56,456 bases of DNA from Pseudorhizobium pelagicum. Lineage in GTDB: Bacteria > Pseudomonadota > Alphaproteobacteria > Rhizobiales > Rhizobiaceae. A program made the position numbers and the translations under genes. The notes beneath the pieces were generated by a model. The model did no database searches. It worked only from the letters and a program-made list of their open reading frames with translations, and was not told the DNA's origin. This document shows positions 1 through 8,146 of the stretch, piece after piece. The stretch lies in assembly GCA_000722615.1 (NCBI GenBank), contig JOKI01000013.1, forward strand, positions 97,821 through 154,276, given 5' to 3'. The first letter of the stretch is position 1. Each line of letters starts with the position of its first letter.

Positions 1-161
1 GCGCCAAGCTGGATCAGGACCGCAAAGGTATTGCCGGGGGATTGGAAGCCGAGGAAGTGTCCGGCAAGGAGGACATGTGCCGTCGAGGACACGGGTATGA
101 ACTCCGTCAGCCCCTCGATAAGTCCGAGAACGAGAGCACTGACGATGGAATCTTCCGGCAT
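1..161 (-). CDS. uppP: Undecaprenyl-diphosphatase UppP, 5' end only (runs off the window)
   Basis: Reading the minus strand from an ATG at 161 gives an open frame of 53 residues that leaves the window. It contains [14 protein letters not shown], the N-terminal signature of the UppP/BacA family, followed by a GHFLGF segment. The family is an integral membrane phosphatase that recycles undecaprenyl pyrophosphate to the monophosphate carrier used for peptidoglycan and O-antigen synthesis. An A/G-rich stretch (AAAGGG) lies just upstream of the ATG. It is divergent from the fzlA-like gene. Only the amino terminus is visible, so integrity cannot be judged; family assignment is firm. Confidence 0.9.
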   Translation of the reverse strand, partial: MPEDSIVSALVLGLIEGLTEFIPVSSTAHVLLAGHFLGFQSPGNTFAVLIQLG

Positions 162-328
162 TATTCACCCTTTTCTGAACGGTTTGCAGAACGGAGTGCC
201 GCAACCGGAATCGACGAACCACTCACCTTGCCTTGCCTCTTACCAAAGCCATATAGCTGCGGTATTGCGTTCGCGCTTCGACGCAGCTCTCATTCTTCCT
301 ATCTTGTATTTGTAAAGCTCTCGTATCA
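162..328. promoter_or_regulatory. Divergent intergenic region between uppP and fzlA-like gene
   Basis: About 167 bases separate two divergent starts, so promoters for both must lie here or overlap the coding ends. It is more AT-rich than the flanking genes. I see no convincing paired -35/-10 elements or palindromes. Confidence 0.4.
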
Positions 329-1021
329 ATGCCCACGCTCTACCATCACCCCATGTCGTCCAGTTCGCGATTCGTCCGCCTTATCCTATCGGAATACGGC
401 TTTCAGACGGACCTCGTGGAGGAACAGCCGTGGGAGAAGCGGCGCGAGTTCCTGACGCTCAATCCGGCAGGTACGCTGCCGGTCTATGTCGACGACAGCA
501 TGCGGGCCCTCTGCGGCCCGAATGTGCTGATGGAATTTCTCGACGAGACGCATGGCGTCCTGAAGCGTGACCGTCGGCTGCTGGCGGAAGATCCGTTCCA
601 GCGCGCCGAGATTCGCCGGCTGACGGAGTGGTTCCTGTCGAAGATGGAGAGCGACGTCACGCGGCCTCTGGTGCGCGAGCGCGTCTACAAGCTGCAGATG
701 ACGGCCGCCCAGGGCGGCGGCGCGCCCGATTCCAAGGCCCTGCGCACGGCGCGCGCCAATGTCCGCCAGCACATGAAGTATCTGGCATGGCTGGCGGGTT
801 CGCGCCCCTGGCTTGCCGGCGACCGCCTGACCTATGCGGATCTCGCCGCGGCCGCCTCCGTCTCCGTTCTTGACTATCTCGGCGAAATCGATTGGGCTGA
901 AACACCAATGGCCAAGGACTGGTATCAGCGGCTGAAGTCGCGCCCCTCGTTCCGGCCGCTCCTGACCGAGCGGGTCCGGGGGATAACCCCGGTGTCTCAT
1001 TATGCGGACCTTGATTTCTAA
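329..1021 (+). CDS. fzlA: GST-fold protein, FzlA-like cell-division factor
   Basis: A 230-residue protein with a thioredoxin-like N-terminal half ([21 protein letters not shown] at about 4-24, [10 protein letters not shown] at about 45-54) and an all-helical GST C-terminal half. The tail HYADLDF and the preceding SRPSFRPLL match what I recall of the FzlA family, GST-fold proteins without classical GST chemistry that bind FtsZ and are needed for constriction in Caulobacter. The stop overlaps the queG start by about 20 bases, so the two are likely co-transcribed; the divergent neighbour uppP is also an envelope gene. A generic glutathione transferase is the alternative. FzlA assignment is from memory of the family tail, not from a search. 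Confidence 0.72.
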   Translation: MPTLYHHPMSSSSRFVRLILSEYGFQTDLVEEQPWEKRREFLTLNPAGTLPVYVDDSMRALCGPNVLMEFLDETHGVLKRDRRLLAEDPFQRAEIRRLTEWFLSKMESDVTRPLVRERVYKLQMTAAQGGGAPDSKALRTARANVRQHMKYLAWLAGSRPWLAGDRLTYADLAAAASVSVLDYLGEIDWAETPMAKDWYQRLKSRPSFRPLLTERVRGITPVSHYADLDF

Positions 1022-2177
1022 CGAGACCATCAGCCCCCCGCAGCCGGACCGGCGGCGGCAGGAGAAGCTGACCGCCTTCATCAAGGCGGAAGCGGCGGCG
1101 CAGGGTTTCGATCTGTGCCGCATCACCCATGCCGGCAGCATTCCCGAGGCAACGGCGCGTCTCGATACCTTTCTTGCCGACGGCCATCACGGCACCATGG
1201 GCTGGATGGAGGAGACGCGTGACCGTCGCGGAAGTCCGACAGCACTCTGGCCCGAGGCCCGCTCCGTCGTGATGTTCGGCCTCAACTATGGCCCGGATGA
1301 AGACCCCCGCGCCCTGCAGGCCAAGCCGAGCCAAGGCGCGATCTCCGTCTATGCGCGCAACCGCGACTATCACGACGTCATCAAGGGCCGCCTCAAGGAG
1401 ATCGCCACCCGCTTCGCCGCCCGGGCCGGAGAGGACGTCAAGGTCTTCGTCGATACGGCACCGGTGATGGAAAAGCCGCTCGCCGAGGCAGCAGGTCTGG
1501 GCTGGCAGGGCAAGCACACGAACCTGCTCAGCCGTAGCCATGGTTCCTGGCTCTTCCTCGGCAGCCTGTTCACCACCGCCGATCTCATTCTGGACGCGCC
1601 GGAGGTCGATCACTGCGGCTCCTGCCGGGCCTGCCTCGACGCCTGCCCGACCAATGCCTTCCCAGCCCCCTACCGGCTCGATGCGCGGCGCTGCATTTCC
1701 TATCTGACGATCGAGCATAAGGGGCCGATCGATCCCGACCTCAGGCCGCTGATCGGCAACCGTATCTACGGCTGCGACGACTGTCTCGCCGCCTGCCCCT
1801 GGAACAAGTTCGCCGTCAGCGCGTCGGAGATGAAGCTGAAGGCACGCGACGACCTGAAGGAGCCGTCACTCGCCTTCCTGCTCGGCCTCGACGATGCGGC
1901 GTTCCGGAGCTTCTTCAGCGGCTCGCCGGTCAAGCGCATCGGTCGCGATCGGTTCATCCGCAATGTCCTGATGGCGGCGGGCAACTCCGCAGACCCCAAG
2001 CTGATCGCCCCATGCCTGGCGCTCGCAGGCGACGCCTCTCCGATGGTGCGCGGCATGGCGATCTGGGCCCTGAAGCAGCTGATGCAGGCCGAAGAATTCG
2101 AGCGGTTCGCGACGAGCGCCCAGGGCGAGCACGATCCTGAAGTGTTGGACGAATGGCGACTGGCAGGAGCTCTTTGA
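1002..2177 (+). CDS. queG: Epoxyqueuosine reductase QueG
   Basis: 391 residues. QueG is the cobalamin- and [4Fe-4S]-dependent enzyme that performs the last step of queuosine synthesis on tRNA, reducing epoxyqueuosine to queuosine. Two ferredoxin-like clusters are visible: C205-x2-C208-x2-C211-x3-C215-P ([12 protein letters not shown]) and C258-x2-C261-x3-C265-P ([10 protein letters not shown]). The C-terminal third (about 300-385) has the helical-repeat character seen in the family. The start at 1002 overlaps the end of the upstream gene; a TTG three codons later is the only nearby alternative. The stop overlaps the next ATG (TGATG), implying translational coupling with the epimerase gene. 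Confidence 0.95.
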   Translation: MRTLISNETISPPQPDRRRQEKLTAFIKAEAAAQGFDLCRITHAGSIPEATARLDTFLADGHHGTMGWMEETRDRRGSPTALWPEARSVVMFGLNYGPDEDPRALQAKPSQGAISVYARNRDYHDVIKGRLKEIATRFAARAGEDVKVFVDTAPVMEKPLAEAAGLGWQGKHTNLLSRSHGSWLFLGSLFTTADLILDAPEVDHCGSCRACLDACPTNAFPAPYRLDARRCISYLTIEHKGPIDPDLRPLIGNRIYGCDDCLAACPWNKFAVSASEMKLKARDDLKEPSLAFLLGLDDAAFRSFFSGSPVKRIGRDRFIRNVLMAAGNSADPKLIAPCLALAGDASPMVRGMAIWALKQLMQAEEFERFATSAQGEHDPEVLDEWRLAGAL

Positions 2178-3055
2178 TGCAGATGATGATCTTCGGATGC
2201 GGCTATTCCGGCAAGGCGATCGCCAGGCTCGGCCTCACGCGCGGCGCCACAGTCTCCGGCACCACACGCGGTGAGCATAACGCCGCTTCGCTTGCAGCCG
2301 ATGGCGTCCGCGCCCTCGTCTTCGACGGCGCCCAGGCATCTCCGGAGCTGGCGCTGGCGCTCTCTCAAGCGACGCATCTGGTGCAATCCATCCCACCCGG
2401 TCCGGACGGCGATCCGCTGCTCAGGCTTGCCGGCCATGGCATCCGAAAGCTCTGCCCGAAACTGGAATGGATCGGCTATCTCTCCACCGTCGGCGTCTAC
2501 GGCGACTATGGCGGCGACTGGGTGGACGAGAGCAACGAGTGCCGCCCCTCCCCCGGCCGATCCCAGGAACGGGTGGCGGCCGAGGCCGCATGGCTTGCAG
2601 AGGGAGAGGCGGCGGGCGTGCCCGTCGCCATCCTGCGCCTCGCCGGCATCTATGGGCCTGGCCGCAATGGCTTCGTCAACCTCCAGAAGGGCACGGCACG
2701 GCGCATCGTCAAGAAGGACCAGGTCTTCAACCGCATCCGGGTCGAGGACATCGCGGAGGCGACACTGTTTCTGGCGGAGGGAAGGCATGGCGGCATCTTC
2801 AACATCACCGACGACGAGCCGGCGCCACCGCAGGACGTCATTGCCGAGGCCGCACGCCTGATGGGCGTGGAGCCGCCGCCGGAGCTGCCCTTCGAGACCG
2901 CGGACATGACACCCATGGCGCGATCCTTCTATGGTGCAAACAAGAGGATCTCCAACAGCAAGATCCGCAAGATGGGATTCCAGTTTCGCTATCCGGAATA
3001 TCGGATGTCGCTTCGGCAGCTCTGGGAAACAGGTCTCTGGGATGATCCCGAATGA
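2177..3055 (+). CDS. NAD(P)-dependent epimerase/dehydratase-like SDR protein
   Basis: 292 residues from the ATG at 2177, chosen because AGGAG precedes it at the right distance and it overlaps the queG stop; an upstream in-frame ATG would sit deep inside queG. The N-terminus has a Rossmann nucleotide-binding motif of the form GCGYSGKAIA (about 7-16). STVGVYG near residue 100 corresponds to the extended-SDR Ser/Tyr region, and LRLAGIYGPGRN is the typical family segment. It resembles the E. coli YeeZ type rather than a sugar-nucleotide epimerase with known substrate. The substrate is unknown. It ends the fzlA-queG operon; a small hairpin at 3067-3083 follows. Confidence 0.85.
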   Translation: MQMMIFGCGYSGKAIARLGLTRGATVSGTTRGEHNAASLAADGVRALVFDGAQASPELALALSQATHLVQSIPPGPDGDPLLRLAGHGIRKLCPKLEWIGYLSTVGVYGDYGGDWVDESNECRPSPGRSQERVAAEAAWLAEGEAAGVPVAILRLAGIYGPGRNGFVNLQKGTARRIVKKDQVFNRIRVEDIAEATLFLAEGRHGGIFNITDDEPAPPQDVIAEAARLMGVEPPPELPFETADMTPMARSFYGANKRISNSKIRKMGFQFRYPEYRMSLRQLWETGLWDDPE

Positions 3056-3430
3056 GATTGCCTGAAGGATGGAAAATCCATCCAATGGCCTAGCGGAAGA
3101 CGAAACCTTCTCTCGACTTGACTTACAGGGCCGAAATTTGGCGCGACAGCGGGCATTTTTCCGCTGTGCAGCAAAATTATTTTCGCAGAAAATGTGATCT
3201 TTAGCGCTCTTGGCAAAATGAGAAACTGGATTTGCGTTAACTACTGATTTTCAGTGATATTTGCCCAGTCTTTCACCAAATCGGCCGCGATATATAGCAG
3301 GGCATCTAATCCGGAATGTTTCATTATGAAATATTCCGTGATCAGTCTGCGCACTTTTTCGCCAATTTTCGACCCGCTTAACCCGTCCCGCACCGCACGT
3401 ACGGACGACTATTGAACGGGGACGACTGAA
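3056..3430. other. 375-base intergenic region upstream of the rlpA-like gene
   Basis: No coding capacity is apparent. A hairpin GGATGG-AAAAT-CCATCC (3067-3083) just after the epimerase stop may end that transcript, although it has no T-tract. A 13-base palindrome ACTGA-TTT-TCAGT lies at 3243-3255, and a TATATA-rich element near 3291-3297 could be a -10 for the secreted RlpA-like gene. The region is clearly more AT-rich than the genes on either side. Confidence 0.5.
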
Positions 3431-3793
3431 ATGAACATGTTTCGACGCTCGGCATTTGCCGCCGCCACCATCGCAGCCTTCACCATGATCAGCACCGCAC
3501 CGGCCAGTGCCGCTCCCGGCTGCGGTCATGCTTCCTGGTATGCACTGACGTCCAAGACCGCATCGGGCGAACGGATGAACCCCGCCAAGCTGACTGCAGC
3601 GCATCGCTCGCTGCCCTTCGGCACCAAGGTCAAGGTTACCAACAAGCGCAATGGCAAGAGCGTCGTCGTCCGCATCAACGACCGCGGGCCGTTCATCAAG
3701 GGACGCATCATCGACGTCTCCAAGGCTGCAGCCCAGAACATCGGCATGGTGCGCTCCGGCACGGCTCAGGTCTGCTACCAGATCATCAGCTGA
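3431..3793 (+). CDS. Secreted septal-ring lytic transglycosylase RlpA-like protein
   Basis: 120 residues: a Sec signal peptide (residues 1-28, ending in ASA) followed by a single double-psi beta-barrel domain. Family hallmarks are visible: GHASWY (about 32-37), TASGERM (about 43-49), [18 protein letters not shown] and [11 protein letters not shown] with the catalytic-type Asp. RlpA proteins act on peptidoglycan at the septum; this one lacks the SPOR domain and lipobox of full-length RlpA, so it is a short, soluble periplasmic form. It stands alone with a long AT-rich upstream region, suggesting its own promoter. Enzymatic activity is inferred only from the fold. Confidence 0.88.
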   Translation: MNMFRRSAFAAATIAAFTMISTAPASAAPGCGHASWYALTSKTASGERMNPAKLTAAHRSLPFGTKVKVTNKRNGKSVVVRINDRGPFIKGRIIDVSKAAAQNIGMVRSGTAQVCYQIIS

Positions 3794-3870
3794 TACCGAT
3801 GATGCTTGCCCTTCTTTGCGTTGACGGCTAGGACCCGGACGAGACGGGTTCAACCGGAACGGAGAGCGAC

Positions 3871-5160
3871 ATGCGATTGGGCGGACGGCTTGGTGGAGCC
3901 ATTGATGTTCTCAAGGACATCGACGAACGAAAGCGTCCGGTCGCGGATGCCCTGAAGGACTGGGGCCTCGGCCACCGCTTTGCCGGTTCCGGCGATCGTG
4001 CCGCCATCGGCAACATCGTCTACGACGCGCTTCGCATGCGCCTCTCGCATGCGTGGCTGATGGACGACGAGGGGCCGGCGGCACTGGCCTACGCGGTCCT
4101 CATCCGGCAGTGGGGCTATTCGCCCGACGCGCTTGCCGCGGAATTTGCCGACGACCGCTTTGCGCCGCCACCACTTTCCGACGCCAATCTTGCCGCCTTT
4201 GCCTCCCGCAATCTTGCCGATGCGCCTGCGCATGTGCAGGGCGACATTCCCGACTGGATCCAGCCGTCCTTCGAAGCCGCATTCGGCGAGGACTGGCTGA
4301 CGGAAGCCAAGGCGCTGTCGCAGCGCCCGACCCTCGATCTGCGCGCCAATACGCTGAAGGCGTCGCGAGAGAAGGTCATCAAGGCGCTCGACCGATCCGG
4401 TGCCCAGCCTGCGCCGATCGCGCGAAACGGCATCAGGATTGCCGCCGGAGAAGGAGCGTCCCGGCTTCCAAACGTCACGGCCGAAATTTCGTTCCAGAAA
4501 GGCTGGTTCGAGGTTCAGGACGAGGGTTCGCAGATCGTCTCGGATCTCGTCCATCCCGGCGACCATGACCAGGTCCTGGACTTCTGCGCCGGCGGCGGCG
4601 GCAAGACGCTCGCCATGGCGGCCGCCATGAACAACAAGGGCCAGGTGCATGCCTATGACGCCGACCGCAAGCGGCTTGCACCGATCATCGAGCGCCTGCG
4701 CCGGGCCGGTACGCGCAATGTGCAGGTGCATGACGATGTCCGGCAGCTTCAGGCGCTGAAGGAGAAGCTGGACGTGGTGCTGGTGGACGCGCCCTGCACC
4801 GGAACCGGCACATGGCGGCGACGGCCCGACACGAAATGGCGCCTGACGCCGAAGAACCTCGAAGAACGGGTCGCCCAGCAGCAGGAGGCGCTCGCCGAGG
4901 CCGCCACGTTTGTGAAGCCCGGCGGCAGCCTGGTCTACATCACCTGCTCCGTGCTGCCGGACGAAAACGATCGCCAGATCGAGGGCTTCTGCGGCGACAA
5001 TCCGCAGTTTTCCGTGGAGCCGGTGCTGGAGACCTGGAGCGGACTGTTTGGCGAAGCCGCGCCGCGCCCCCCCAGCCGGGACGGCAGCACCGTGACGCTG
5101 ACGCCGGCCACCACCGAAACGGACGGCTTCTTCTTCAGCCGACTGCGACGGCAGGCGTGA
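3871..5160 (+). CDS. RsmB/NOP-family RNA cytosine-5 methyltransferase
   Basis: 429 residues. An N-terminal NusB-like helical region (about 1-120) precedes a class I SAM-dependent methyltransferase domain. Motif I is at LDFCAGGGGKT, the first catalytic-region Cys is C309 in DAPCTGTGTWRRRPDTKW, and the second is C359 in YITCSVLPDEN, the two-cysteine arrangement of m5C RNA methyltransferases. The family modifies 16S rRNA (C967 in E. coli for RsmB); the exact target here is not provable from sequence. The ATG at 3871 follows GGAGAGCGAC, an adequate ribosome-binding site. Confidence 0.9.
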   Translation: MRLGGRLGGAIDVLKDIDERKRPVADALKDWGLGHRFAGSGDRAAIGNIVYDALRMRLSHAWLMDDEGPAALAYAVLIRQWGYSPDALAAEFADDRFAPPPLSDANLAAFASRNLADAPAHVQGDIPDWIQPSFEAAFGEDWLTEAKALSQRPTLDLRANTLKASREKVIKALDRSGAQPAPIARNGIRIAAGEGASRLPNVTAEISFQKGWFEVQDEGSQIVSDLVHPGDHDQVLDFCAGGGGKTLAMAAAMNNKGQVHAYDADRKRLAPIIERLRRAGTRNVQVHDDVRQLQALKEKLDVVLVDAPCTGTGTWRRRPDTKWRLTPKNLEERVAQQQEALAEAATFVKPGGSLVYITCSVLPDENDRQIEGFCGDNPQFSVEPVLETWSGLFGEAAPRPPSRDGSTVTLTPATTETDGFFFSRLRRQA

Positions 5161-5202
5161 TCCGCTTGACGCCGGTCAGGTTCAGCGGGTCTTTACAAAT
5201 CG

Positions 5203-5215
5203 TTCTAAACTAGAA
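5203..5215. promoter_or_regulatory. Palindrome upstream of imelysin operon, possible iron-responsive operator
   Basis: TTCTA-AAC-TAGAA is a perfect inverted repeat, followed at 5219-5224 by TTGACA, a consensus -35 hexamer. No strong -10 is visible 17 bases later. The half-sites use the same TTCTAA/TTAGAA words as the Irr iron-control element but in inside-out order, so this is not a canonical Irr box. The downstream genes are of an iron-linked family, which makes regulation by iron plausible but unproven. Confidence 0.4.
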
Positions 5216-5291
5216 TGTTTGACACAAGTTTTGTGATGGGTCATTCAGAAGGTCTGCGCAGCCGAGGGATGTGGCTGCCGAAGGAGGGACG

Positions 5292-6566
5292 ATGATCCGC
5301 AAGACACTCATGGGCGCGACCTTCGCGCTTCTGGCCGCTTCCACGGCTTATTCCATCACGCCGGCAGCTGCCGCCGAACCGGCCGCGGTCGTCGCGCATT
5401 ACGCCGATCTGGCACATGCCAAATACGACGACTCGCTGACGACCGCCAAGGCACTCGACGCCGCCATCGATGCGCTGATCGCACAGCCGAGCGAGGACAC
5501 GCTGAAGGCTGCCCGCGAGGCCTGGATCGCGGCCCGCGTGCCCTACCAGCAGACCGAGGTCTACCGCTTCGGAAATCCGATCGTCGACGAGTGGGAAGGT
5601 CGGGTGAATGCCTGGCCGCTTGACGAAGGCCTGATCGACTATGTTGACCCGGCCTATGGCACCGAAAGCGACAGCAATGCGCTCTACGTCGCCAATGTCA
5701 TCGCCAACCCGAAGCTCAGCGTCAACGGGCAGGAGATCGATGCCACGAGCATCACGCCCGACCTCCTGCGCAGCCTGCACGAGGCCGGTGAGATCGAGGC
5801 CAATGTCGCCACCGGCTATCACGCCATCGAGTTCCTGCTCTGGGGCCAGGACCTCAACGGCACGGACGCCGGCGCCGGCAACCGGCCCTACGCGGACTAC
5901 GACACGGCCAATTGCACGAACGGCCATTGCGAGCGCCGCGCCGAATACCTGAAGGCCGCCTCCGCGCTGCTGGTCTCCGATCTTGAAGAGATGGTGGCCG
6001 CCTGGGCTGCGGATGGCGAAGCTACGAAGGCTGTGACGGCCGATCCGCAGGCCGGCATCCGCAGCATCCTGACCGGCATGGGCTCGCTCTCCTACGGCGA
6101 ACTGGCCGGCGAGCGCATGAAGCTCGGCCTTTTGCTGCACGACCCGGAAGAGGAGCATGACTGCTTCTCCGACAACACGCATGCCTCTCATCTCAACGAC
6201 GCGATCGGCATCGAGTCGGCCTATACGGGCGAATACACCCGCGTCGACGGCACGACCATGACCGGCCCGTCGCTCTCGGATCTGGTGGCCGAAAAGGATG
6301 CCGCACTCGACAGCGAGATCAAGGGCAAGCTCAACACCACGGTCGCGGCCATGAACGCCATGGCGGACCGCGCCAAGGGCGGCGAGGCCTATGACCAGAT
6401 GATCGGCGAGGGCAATGCCGAGGGCAATGCTGCCGTGCAGGCCGCCATCGACGGGCTGATCGATCAGACCCGGTCCATCGAGCGCGTCATTGCGTCGCTG
6501 GATCTCGGCGCAATCGCGCTTGAAGGTTCCGACAGCCTCGATAATCCTGACGCGGTATTCCAATAA
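5292..6566 (+). CDS. Imelysin-family periplasmic protein (IrpA-like)
   Basis: 424 residues from the ATG at 5292, which is preceded by AAGGAGGGA; an in-frame ATG 21 bases upstream has no such site and would spoil the signal peptide. Residues 1-28 form a Sec signal peptide ending in AAA. The imelysin GxHxxE motif is intact as G175-Y-H177-A-I-E180 in GYHAIEFLLWGQD. A pair of cysteines (CTNGHC) follows. Imelysin/IrpA proteins are periplasmic or surface iron-linked proteins with two four-helix bundles; peptidase activity was proposed historically but is doubtful. It begins a four-gene operon with a di-haem oxidoreductase, a second imelysin and a DUF1513 protein. Confidence 0.93.
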   Translation: MIRKTLMGATFALLAASTAYSITPAAAAEPAAVVAHYADLAHAKYDDSLTTAKALDAAIDALIAQPSEDTLKAAREAWIAARVPYQQTEVYRFGNPIVDEWEGRVNAWPLDEGLIDYVDPAYGTESDSNALYVANVIANPKLSVNGQEIDATSITPDLLRSLHEAGEIEANVATGYHAIEFLLWGQDLNGTDAGAGNRPYADYDTANCTNGHCERRAEYLKAASALLVSDLEEMVAAWAADGEATKAVTADPQAGIRSILTGMGSLSYGELAGERMKLGLLLHDPEEEHDCFSDNTHASHLNDAIGIESAYTGEYTRVDGTTMTGPSLSDLVAEKDAALDSEIKGKLNTTVAAMNAMADRAKGGEAYDQMIGEGNAEGNAAVQAAIDGLIDQTRSIERVIASLDLGAIALEGSDSLDNPDAVFQ

Positions 6567-6576
6567 GACCTGAAGG

Positions 6577-6598
6577 GGGCCGCGGGAGACCGCGGCCC
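6577..6598 (+). other. Strong intercistronic hairpin between imelysin and di-haem oxidoreductase genes
   Basis: GGGCCGCGG-GAGA-CCGCGGCCC is a perfect 9-bp GC stem with a GNRA-type tetraloop in the 41-base gap between the two genes. There is no T-tract, so it is more likely an RNA-processing or stability element (protecting the first cistron) than a terminator. Confidence 0.6.
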
Positions 6599-6607
6599 GA
6601 TCATCCC

Positions 6608-8146
6608 ATGAGAGCGCTTACCGCAAAGACACTGCTGCTGCCGATCCTGTCGGGCGTTCTCCTCCTGTCGCCGCCGATCGCCTTCGGAGACAGCCCGGAG
6701 TTTCCCACGGAGCGGAGCGACCTTTCGCCAAAGGACAGGAAGCGGGTTGCCGGCGTTACCCGCCCGACGCAGGACTTCTCCAAGGCCGAAAACTTCGAGA
6801 CCATGCAGGGCGGTGCCGCCACCACCAAGGCGCTCGTCAACGGCGACGCCTTCTCGCATTTCTCGACCAACCTCACATTCGCCGAGGAAGAGACCTTCAA
6901 GCTCGGCAATGCGCTGTTTCGCAAGCTCTGGGTGTCGTCGCCGTCCTCGACCCAGGCGTCCGACGGACTGGGTCCCCTCTTCAATGCCCGCGCCTGCCAG
7001 AGCTGCCACCTGAAGGACGGCCGCGGCCATCCGCCGGAGGGTACCGCCGACAATACGTCGATGTTCCTGCGGCTCGGTCGCCCGGCCCGCACCGAGCAGG
7101 AACAGGAGATGCTGGCGCGCCACGAGGCGCTGAATTTTCCGGATCTCACCTACGGCAAGCAGCTGCAGGAGCTGGCCGTGCCCGGCCTTGCCTCCGAAGG
7201 CCGGATGACGATCTCCTACGAGGAGATCCCGGTGACGCTCGGCGACGGCGACGTCATATCCCTGCGCAAGCCCACCTATTCGGTGAGAGACCTGGGCTAC
7301 GGTCCTCTGGAGCCGGACGTCACGCTCTCGCCGCGTGTCGCCCCGCCGATGATCGGCATGGGCATGATTGAGGCGATCCACGAGGCGGACATCCTCGCCA
7401 AGGCCGATCCGGACGACCGGGACGGCGACGGCATTTCCGGCAAGGCCGCGCTTGTGCGCGATCATCGGACCCGGCAGATCAAGCTCGGCCGTTTCGGCTA
7501 CAAGGCCGAGAACGCCTCTGTTCGCGACCAGTCGGCCTCCGCCTTCGTCGGCGACATCGGCATTTCCAATCCGGACGCGCCCTTCGACCATGGCGACTGC
7601 ACCAGCGCGCAGGCGGATTGCCTGGCCCGCCCCACCGGCGTGCAGGAGCGCCTCGGCGAGACCGAAGCGCCCGATCCGGTGCTCGAACTGGTGACCTTCT
7701 ACTCGGAAAATCTCGCCGTGCCCGCCCGCCGGGATCCGGCTGACGCGACGGTGCTGAAGGGCAAGCAACTCTTCTATCAGTCGGGCTGCACCTCCTGCCA
7801 CACACCGAAGTTCGTGACGCGGCGTGACGCGGACAACAAGGCGCATGCCTTCCAGCTGATATGGCCCCATTCCGACTTCCTGCTCCACGACATGGGCGAG
7901 GGGCTGGCAGACGGGCAGCAGGTGGGCGTCGCCTCGGGCCGGGAATGGCGCACCCAGCCGCTCTGGGGGATCGGGCTCACCGAGACGGTCAACGAACACA
8001 CCTTCTTCCTGCATGACGGCCGCGCCCGCAATCTGACCGAGGCGATCCTCTGGCACGGCGGCGAGGCGCAGGCGGCGCGGGATGCCTTTGCGTCGCTTGG
8101 CAGGGACGATCGCGCCGCCCTCATCGCCTTCCTGGAGTCGCTCTGA
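6608..8146 (+). CDS. Di-haem oxidoreductase family (DHOR) c-type cytochrome
   Basis: 512 residues with a Sec signal peptide (about 1-26). Two c-type haem sites are visible: C130-Q-S-C133-H134 in ARACQSCHLKDGRG and C394-T-S-C397-H398 in SGCTSCHTPKFV. The spacing and the C-terminal LHDGRARNLTEAILWHGGEA segment are typical of the DHOR family, distant relatives of bacterial cytochrome c peroxidases that are found beside imelysin genes in many proteobacteria. Substrate is unknown; a redox role in periplasmic iron handling is inferred from context. The stop overlaps the next ATG (TGATG), so translation is coupled to the second imelysin. No good ribosome-binding site is visible in front of its own ATG. 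Confidence 0.92.
   Translation: MRALTAKTLLLPILSGVLLLSPPIAFGDSPEFPTERSDLSPKDRKRVAGVTRPTQDFSKAENFETMQGGAATTKALVNGDAFSHFSTNLTFAEEETFKLGNALFRKLWVSSPSSTQASDGLGPLFNARACQSCHLKDGRGHPPEGTADNTSMFLRLGRPARTEQEQEMLARHEALNFPDLTYGKQLQELAVPGLASEGRMTISYEEIPVTLGDGDVISLRKPTYSVRDLGYGPLEPDVTLSPRVAPPMIGMGMIEAIHEADILAKADPDDRDGDGISGKAALVRDHRTRQIKLGRFGYKAENASVRDQSASAFVGDIGISNPDAPFDHGDCTSAQADCLARPTGVQERLGETEAPDPVLELVTFYSENLAVPARRDPADATVLKGKQLFYQSGCTSCHTPKFVTRRDADNKAHAFQLIWPHSDFLLHDMGEGLADGQQVGVASGREWRTQPLWGIGLTETVNEHTFFLHDGRARNLTEAILWHGGEAQAARDAFASLGRDDRAALIAFLESL

Noticed and set aside
3223..3255. Possible CtrA-like site (TTAA followed by TTTT) upstream of the rlpA-like gene
   Set aside because: Only one half matches the consensus TTAA-N7-TTAA; too weak to claim.
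5241..6563. A 440-residue minus-strand open frame opposite the first imelysin gene
   Set aside because: Antisense of a well-supported imelysin gene with a clear ribosome-binding site and signal peptide.
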